Source: CAZKMQ01 sp964554065 (lineage in GTDB: Bacteria > Patescibacteriota > Patescibacteriia > Magasanikbacterales > JBBTQS01). Taken from it: a stretch of DNA of 19,218 nucleotides. Under the pieces are notes generated by a model that saw only the letters and a program-made list of their open reading frames with translations, was not told the origin of the DNA and did not search any database. The stretch's first letter is position 1. Each line of letters opens with the position of its first letter. Both the position numbers and the translations under genes were made by a program. The stretch is from NCBI GenBank assembly GCA_964554065.1, contig CAZKMQ010000010.1, forward strand, positions 1-19,218, written 5' to 3'. Below are positions 15,009-19,218 of the stretch, piece by piece.

Positions 15009-15590
15009 GTGCTTCCAGAACAAAAAATCGCAGCAATAATCGCAGGTGCAGTATTAGTAATAATCTTATACGCATCATTCAACTCACCAGAACACAACAA
15101 ACCGGTCAGCTACTCGGATTCAACCGAGAGCATGATCGGGAAAAGCGTAATTAGCATTTGTGTGGTAGTTCCAGGTGGGAGTGCAAACGAAGTTGAGCTG
15201 AAAGCACAGTTCGATAATCCAGTTCAAATGCGCAACGCCGTTCACACTCTCGTCCCAGACGCCGATAATCTTGAAGATGATCAGCGCTGCACTTTTGTCA
15301 AAATGAAAATGACAAGCGGCGGCAAACACTCACTTGAATTCGTACTTCGAGCAAACGGCAAACTGCTAGAAGATGGTCCAATAGTCACCTCGCTTCGTGT
15401 ATGTGGCTGGAGTCCTAACCAAAAAAACTGGAACGACATACATTGCGTGACTCCTAAGACAATCGCTTTTGGTCTTGTACGATTCTACGTGACCATTGCA
15501 TTACCAACTCCTATTGGTGAACTGCCCATTCCTGAACTGGAAGTCGAGCCAATGACCAAGGAAAGTGGTTTGCCATATCCACGAAAGTAG
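15009..15590 (+). CDS. Membrane-anchored protein of unknown function
   Basis: The protein has 193 residues and starts with GTG at 15009, six bases after a clear SD, AAAGGAG (14996-15002). An in-frame TTG at 14928 would start inside the -35 box and is rejected. Residues ~7-23 are a single membrane span (A-A-I-I-A-G-A-V-L-V-I-I-L), leaving about 170 residues outside. The outer part is rich in beta-type sequence and has four Cys in its body (S-I-C-V, R-C-T-F, V-C-G-W, H-C-V-T), which could pair as two disulfides given the neighbouring DsbA-like enzyme. A Pro-rich tail ends the protein (P-I-G-E-L-P-I-P-E-L-E). I recognise no family. It is monocistronic: strong own promoter, own terminator. Confidence 0.85.
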   Translation: MLPEQKIAAIIAGAVLVIILYASFNSPEHNKPVSYSDSTESMIGKSVISICVVVPGGSANEVELKAQFDNPVQMRNAVHTLVPDADNLEDDQRCTFVKMKMTSGGKHSLEFVLRANGKLLEDGPIVTSLRVCGWSPNQKNWNDIHCVTPKTIAFGLVRFYVTIALPTPIGELPIPELEVEPMTKESGLPYPRK

Positions 15591-15610
15591 AAAAGCACAT
15601 ACCCAACACA

Positions 15611-15645
15611 AAAAAATACGCCAGCCAACCCTGAGCGTGTTTTTT
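15611..15645 (+). terminator. Rho-independent terminator after the 15009 gene
   Basis: AAAAAATACGC (15611-15621) pairs with GCGTGTTTTTT (15635-15645), with one T-G wobble and a 13-base loop, and ends in a T-run. It separates this gene from the secG promoter. Confidence 0.75.
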
Positions 15646-15666
15646 AATCTTGCCAGACCTACCAAC

Positions 15667-15695
15667 TTGACTATTTTACATATAAATGGTATAGT
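15667..15695 (+). promoter_or_regulatory. Promoter of secG
   Basis: TTGACT (15667-15672), 17 bases ending in TGG, then TATAGT (15690-15695): ten of twelve consensus positions plus the TGn extension. Predicted start near 15702, only about six nt before the ATG at 15708, so the mRNA is practically leaderless. Confidence 0.75.
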
Positions 15696-15707
15696 TGCAC
15701 CTGAACT

Positions 15708-15923
15708 ATGACTACTATTCTCAACATTTTAGAGATTATTCTCGGGATCCTGCTGATAACCGCCATTCTTTTGCAATCACAAGGCGGTGGACTTGGTGCA
15801 GCATTTGGTGGAAGCGGCGGAATTCAGACGACCAAACGCGGTATTGAAAAGACATTATATCGAGCAACTATAGTACTTGCCATTCTCTTTTTTGGCATAA
15901 GTTTTCTTCATATTCTCCTCTAA
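15708..15923 (+). CDS. secG: Protein-export membrane protein SecG
   Basis: A small integral membrane protein of 71 residues, part of the SecYEG channel, which helps SecA-driven export. Two membrane spans (~5-23 and ~51-70) flank the family's conserved loop L-L-Q-S-Q-G-G-G-L-G-A-A-F-G-G-S-G. Length matches the family (~70-110). The start has no SD but a strong promoter lies six to twelve bases upstream. The solute-binding protein gene follows after 20 bases, probably in the same transcript. The export load in this window (surface protein, Cys-rich protein) passes through this channel. Confidence 0.95.
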   Translation: MTTILNILEIILGILLITAILLQSQGGGLGAAFGGSGGIQTTKRGIEKTLYRATIVLAILFFGISFLHILL

Positions 15924-15943
15924 TTTTTGACATAGCTTAGCAT

Positions 15944-17875
15944 ATGCTACGCAATTCGAAGCGCGGTTCGCGTTTCAATAATCGATTAAAAAAACTCAAG
16001 AGTCATGACACGCAACTTATTGCGCAAACATCTGGCAAAAAAATCCCTGGATTTCGTCAGCTGCGTTTTTTGTTTCGGTTTTTGAACAAAAAGGAAGCGC
16101 GACTGTTTCTTGTGGGAATTGGTATCGCAGTGATCGGATTGAGTTGGTATTTGGGACGCTATGTTGTTAACAACCGTGTAACCATTCCTGATGTTGGTGG
16201 AGAATATTCTGAAGTCTTAGTTGGTACACCACGTTTTATTAATCCGATATACGCAGCAACTAATGAAGTGGATAATGATCTGGTACGGCTAGTTTATTCT
16301 GGTTTACTTCGTTATGATAGCCAAGGCAATATTCAACCTGATCTTGCTGAGTCATACACAGCGAGCAGCACCATATATATGGTTAAGCTTCGCCAAGATG
16401 CGCTGTGGCACGATGGCACGCAAGTGACAGCTAATGATGTTCTGTTTACTTTTGAACGCATTCAAGATCCTGCAGTTGCTAGTCCGCTGCGCCTGAGCAT
16501 GCAAGGTGTTGAAATTGAAAAAGTTGATGATCACACGATTTCTTTTACACTGGAAGATCCATTTGCACCATTTATCCATACACTGACCACGGGTATTTTA
16601 CCCCAACATGTATGGATTGATACAGATGCCAACTCAATGAAATTAGCTGATGCTAACATTCGTCCAATTGGTTCTGGTCCGTATAAGTTTTCTACATTAT
16701 CTAAGAACAAAACCGGCGTAATCATTGATTACACACTAGAGCATAACAAAGATTTCTACCGCGGCACGCCTTTTATTAAAACGGTACAATTACATTTTGC
16801 GCCAGACAGCACTAATGCGGTTGAATCGTATTTAAGTAAGCGCGTGGATGGCATTCATTTCGTTCCTCAGGATAAAAAGGCAGACATAGACAAGCGTGAC
16901 ACCGCGATTTATCCTCTGCAATTACCACAGTATACTGCTTTGTTTTTTAACCAGAAAAGAACAGCTGCACTTGAAGACAGTGACGTGCGTCAAGCACTAG
17001 CACACTCGATTAATCGACAGCAACTAATCCAAGATGCGCTTAAGCAAGATGCAACAGCAATTACGAGTCCACTACTGCCCGGCATGTTGGGCTATAAAGA
17101 GGACGCGGATTTCTATGCATTCTCCCCTACATCTTCAACTGCACTACTTGATGATTCTGGCTACACGACAATTAATCGTGAGGAATTCATTGACTTGCGA
17201 GTTGAGCAACTAGTTGATGAGTGGCTTGATGACAAACCAGAAGAAGAACAAGATGCGGAAAAAGAGTCTGGTGAACTTGCCAAACTAGCCTTAGAACAGG
17301 TTGAAGCAGAGATTCCACCGTCGCAAGATATTTTTCGCAAAAACAAAAAAGATGTTATTCTTACAGTAACGATAACTACTGTAAACAATGATGCAACGAT
17401 TGNNNNNNNNNNGGCTGAACTAATCCAATCATTCTGGCAAGCGATTGGTGTACATACTATTTTGTATGTGGTAGATCCACAGTTGATACAAACCGAAGTG
17501 ATTAAGAATCGAAACTACGAAGTATTGCTGTTCGGTGAGGTGCTTGGCGCAGACCCTGACCCATATCCGTTCTGGCATTCTTCACAAATTGATGATCCAG
17601 GATTGAACTTGTCACTATTTATTAATCGCAAAGCAGACAAGCTCTTAGAAGAGGCGCGATCAACTTACAATGATGAAGTGCGGGAGGAAGCATATCATGA
17701 TTTCCAGGAAATTTTGCACGATGAGTTGCCAGCGGTTTTCTTATACAACCCAAAATATGTTTACGCACAACGCACGAAGATTAATGACTTTCTGGTTAAA
17801 CGCATTGTAACCCCTGCTGATCGATTCAATGAAATTGAAAAATGGTTCATTGAAACTAAAGGGGCGTGGAAGTAA
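15944..17875 (+). CDS. ABC-type peptide/oligopeptide solute-binding protein, family 5, membrane-anchored
   Basis: About 643 residues; the extracellular domain (from ~87) is an SBP_bac_5 (OppA/DppA-like) fold that binds peptides or similar solutes. Family signs: V-L-V-G-T-P-R-F-I-N-P, D-L-V-R-L-V-Y-S-G-L-L-R-Y, D-L-A-E-S-Y, L-R-Q-D-A-L-W-H-D-G, V-T-A-N-D-V-L-F-T-F and R-P-I-G-S-G-P-Y-K-F. Instead of a lipobox it has a ~50-residue basic cytoplasmic tail and one membrane helix (~53-73). A strongly acidic insertion (~415-450, many E/D) precedes the C-terminal lobe. Ten N (17403-17412) fall in the C-terminal lobe just before A-E-L-I-Q; the frame is kept across them and the spacing fits the family. 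No permease or ATPase gene is in the window. The start ATG sits in a palindrome, AGCATATGCT, with no SD. Confidence 0.9.
   Translation: MLRNSKRGSRFNNRLKKLKSHDTQLIAQTSGKKIPGFRQLRFLFRFLNKKEARLFLVGIGIAVIGLSWYLGRYVVNNRVTIPDVGGEYSEVLVGTPRFINPIYAATNEVDNDLVRLVYSGLLRYDSQGNIQPDLAESYTASSTIYMVKLRQDALWHDGTQVTANDVLFTFERIQDPAVASPLRLSMQGVEIEKVDDHTISFTLEDPFAPFIHTLTTGILPQHVWIDTDANSMKLADANIRPIGSGPYKFSTLSKNKTGVIIDYTLEHNKDFYRGTPFIKTVQLHFAPDSTNAVESYLSKRVDGIHFVPQDKKADIDKRDTAIYPLQLPQYTALFFNQKRTAALEDSDVRQALAHSINRQQLIQDALKQDATAITSPLLPGMLGYKEDADFYAFSPTSSTALLDDSGYTTINREEFIDLRVEQLVDEWLDDKPEEEQDAEKESGELAKLALEQVEAEIPPSQDIFRKNKKDVILTVTITTVNNDATIXXXXAELIQSFWQAIGVHTILYVVDPQLIQTEVIKNRNYEVLLFGEVLGADPDPYPFWHSSQIDDPGLNLSLFINRKADKLLEEARSTYNDEVREEAYHDFQEILHDELPAVFLYNPKYVYAQRTKINDFLVKRIVTPADRFNEIEKWFIETKGAWK
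17403..17412. other. Assembly gap, ten N
   Basis: Ten unknown bases inside the solute-binding protein gene. The number is a conventional gap size, so the true length may differ. The reading frame continues correctly on the far side, which suggests the true length is 10 or differs by a multiple of three. Confidence 0.99.
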
Positions 17876-17920
17876 TAGTGGCACCAACAGTACAATTTTT
17901 TACTTTTCAAATTATACGAA

Positions 17921-18019
17921 GGAATAGTTTGTGATTTGACGGCTTCAAGACGCAACGCCGAACGAGAGCGCAGTCGCCACGCTGGTGGTGACAAGCGTCC
18001 GTCGAACACAAACTATTCC
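17921..18019 (+). ncRNA. Structured leader-like element directly before tRNA-Leu
   Basis: GGAATAGTTTGTG (17921-17933) and CACAAACTATTCC (18007-18019) are perfect 13-bp inverted copies closing a 99-base element. Inside, GACGG (17938-17942) pairs with CCGTC (17999-18003), and an inner hairpin GTCGCCAC/GTGGTGAC (about 17973-17980 with 17985-17992, one G-U) has a four-base loop. The stretch is richer in G and C than its flanks. It ends three bases before G1 of tRNA-Leu. A weak -10-like TATACG (17913-17918) lies just upstream. It could be a structured tRNA precursor leader, an independent small RNA or a small palindromic insertion. Confidence 0.5.
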
Positions 18020-18022
18020 GCA

Positions 18023-18106
18023 GCCGTGGTGGTGAAATTGGTAGACACGCAGCGTTCAGGTCGCTGTCCTGCTTGCAGGGTGAGGGTTCAAGTCCCTCCT
18101 ACGGCA
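18023..18106 (+). tRNA. tRNA-Leu, anticodon CAG
   Basis: The cloverleaf is complete: acceptor GCCGTGG/CTACGGC (one G-U), D-stem GTG/CAC with the AATTGGTAGA loop, anticodon stem CAGCG/CGCTG with loop TTCAGGT, long class II variable arm CCTGC/GCAGG, T-stem GAGGG/CCCTC with loop TTCAAGT, discriminator A. The anticodon is CAG, reading CUG. CCA is not encoded. RNase J follows after 47 bases on the same strand without a clear promoter between. Confidence 0.96.
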
Positions 18107-18153
18107 CAAAGGTATCTCTCTTTTTTGTAATTCATTTAACTAGAAAAAGAACT

Positions 18154-19131
18154 ATGACACCAAATAAAAAGCCGCGCGCTTCAAGCGCTCGCAGCACAAA
18201 CAGTTCGCGGAGCACAAGCTCACGCCGAACATCAACAAGTAAAAGTCGAACCAGTAGTTCGTCGCGAACATCTTCACCGCGCACGAGCTCTTCTTCACGC
18301 CCACAACGCCGCACCAGTGGTGGCGGTCGCAGCATGACTACCAAGCGTACCAGTACGCGAGGCAGCCGTGGTGGGCGCAACAGTTCACAAAAAGGTTTTG
18401 TGCGAGGTAGCGTGAAACGCGTGAAAGAATTCGTATCAGGAAGTGGCAACAAGAAAGATAAGTTGCGAATTATGGTTATTGGCGGTGCTGAAGAAGTTGG
18501 CCGCAACTGTACATTGCTTGAATACAATGATGACATTATCTTCATTGACATGGGATTACAGTTTCCTGAAGACGACATGCCTGGAATTGATTACATAATT
18601 CCGAACATGGAATATGTTAAGGACAAGAAGAAAAACATTCGTGGCGTGATTATCACGCATGGACACTTAGACCACATTGGCGGCATCCCCCACACTCAAC
18701 ATGAGTTGGGTGATCCTCCAATCTATGGTTTGCCACTGACTTGCGCGATTATTAAGAAGCGCCAAGAGAATTTTGGACGAAAAGACATTAACTTGAAAAG
18801 CGTAAAGCTTGATGACACGCTACAACTCGGTGCATTCAAAGTTGAATTTTTCCACGTTAACCACAACATCCCGGATTCCATGGGAATTGTTGTGCACACA
18901 CCGGTGGGAACTGTGATTCACACCGGAGACTGGAAATTTGATTTTCAACCTGTAGACAAACGGCCGGCTGAACTTGGTCGTCTTGCCCAACTGGGAAATG
19001 ATGGCATCTTAGCAGTTATGGGAGACAGTACTAATGCTGCACATGAAGGACATCAAGTAAGTGAGCATGTAATTGGAAAAACCTTGGAAGATATCTTCCT
19101 AAAGACCAAAGGCCGCATGCAAGGAATATAA
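18154..19131 (+). pseudogene. rnj: Ribonuclease J, truncated after ~320 residues at a sequence junction
   Basis: RNase J is a metallo-beta-lactamase/beta-CASP exo- and endoribonuclease for mRNA decay and rRNA processing. From the ATG at 18154 the first ~100 residues are a basic Ser/Thr/Arg tail with no fold. The nuclease domain then shows G-G-A-E-E-V-G-R-N, F-P-E-D-D-M-P-G-I-D-Y-I-I-P, the metal motif H-G-H-L-D-H (169-174), N-H-N-I-P-D-S, I-H-T-G-D-W-K-F-D and G-D-S-T-N-A. Similarity stops abruptly after D-I-F-L-K-T-K-G-R; four unrelated codons and a stop follow. In complete RNase J (~555 residues plus tail) this position continues into the A-T-F-A-S beta-CASP motif. So most of beta-CASP, the third metal-site part and the C-terminal domain are missing. 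No other frame nearby continues it. Either a rearrangement or an assembly chimera is responsible. Confidence 0.9.
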
Positions 19132-19171
19132 TCACGATTAGTTTAAAAGATCTGCTCAAAGCAAAATACAT
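19115..19171 (-). pseudogene. 5' fragment of a lipoprotein gene, cut by the same junction as RNase J
   Basis: On the minus strand an ATG at 19171 follows an AGGGGGG SD (about 19175-19181). It encodes a lipoprotein-type signal: basic S-R-S-F-K, then L-I-V-I-I-F and a lipobox L-A-C-G, with the Cys at about residue 19. The frame then runs into the antisense of RNase J and stops at 19031, after 46 codons in total; that second part has no sense as protein. So only the signal peptide is genuine and the body is lost at the junction near 19115. The upstream 47 bases to the window end hold no clear promoter. Confidence 0.55.
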
Positions 19172-19218
19172 ATTCCCCCCTAATATATTGACGATGACTG
19201 TTTATGAAATATCAACCG

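Noticed and set aside
17403..17412. Programmed frameshift or insertion in the solute-binding protein
   Set aside because: The bases are N from assembly, and the frame and family spacing continue on both sides, so nothing biological can be read here.
19081..19218. Group I/II intron or intein interrupting RNase J
   Set aside because: An intein would keep the frame open, but a stop comes after four codons. No GTGYG-type intron start is seen. The right side reads as the start of a minus-strand lipoprotein gene instead.

Overview
The window looks like part of a Patescibacteria/CPR (Parcubacteria-like) genome; this is inferred from gene content and style, not from a marker phylogeny. The DNA is moderately AT-rich. 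Most genes lack a Shine-Dalgarno (SD) site and start a few bases after a good -35/extended -10 promoter. The gene set is also typical: a huge Gly-rich surface protein, a Cys-rich secreted protein carrying a VirB2/pilin-like membrane module, a short archaeal-type CMP kinase, a membrane-anchored solute-binding protein, and RNase J with a long Ser/Arg/Thr tail. A 10-base run of N (17403-17412) shows this is a scaffolded assembly.

Layout. 1-3496 (-): the N-terminal ~1165 residues of a giant secreted surface protein that runs off the left edge, so no stop codon is seen. 3694-4323 (-): a COG1738/YhhQ-type queuosine precursor transporter, lying just downstream of tRNA-Ile(UAU) (4387-4460, -). 4461-4909: no large gene, but dense structure: a perfect hairpin, a duplicated tRNA 5' end, a 13-bp inverted repeat, and a separate minus-strand unit with strong promoter, 24-codon ORF with SD, and terminator. 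4910-6904 (+): rluD-like pseudouridine synthase, CMP kinase and ribosomal protein bL19, ending at a bidirectional terminator. 6957-7370 (-): small coiled-coil protein. 7662-10535 (-): uvrA with its own promoter and terminator. 10614-14896 (-): a two-gene operon in which a membrane-anchored DsbA-like oxidoreductase is followed by a 1184-residue, ~62-cysteine secreted protein. 14928-15590 (+): divergently transcribed membrane-anchored protein of unknown function. 15667-17875 (+): secG and a family-5 solute-binding protein. 17921-18106 (+): a structured ~100-nt element directly before tRNA-Leu(CAG). 18154-19131 (+): RNase J cut off after ~320 residues. 19171 leftward (-): the start of an unrelated lipoprotein gene, meeting RNase J at an abrupt junction near 19115.

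Functional themes. Envelope and secretion: SecG, DsbA-like protein, Cys-rich pilin-like protein, giant surface protein, solute-binding protein. The DsbA-like enzyme is well placed to form the disulfides of the protein encoded directly behind it. RNA and translation: two tRNAs, pseudouridine synthase, bL19, RNase J, queuosine precursor transporter. The most unusual signals are (i) the compact small-protein/RNA unit at 4685-4916, (ii) stem-loops placed at or near predicted transcription starts and before both tRNAs, (iii) the DsbA/Cys-rich pilin-like pair, and (iv) the RNase J/lipoprotein junction, which is either a rearrangement or an assembly chimera.
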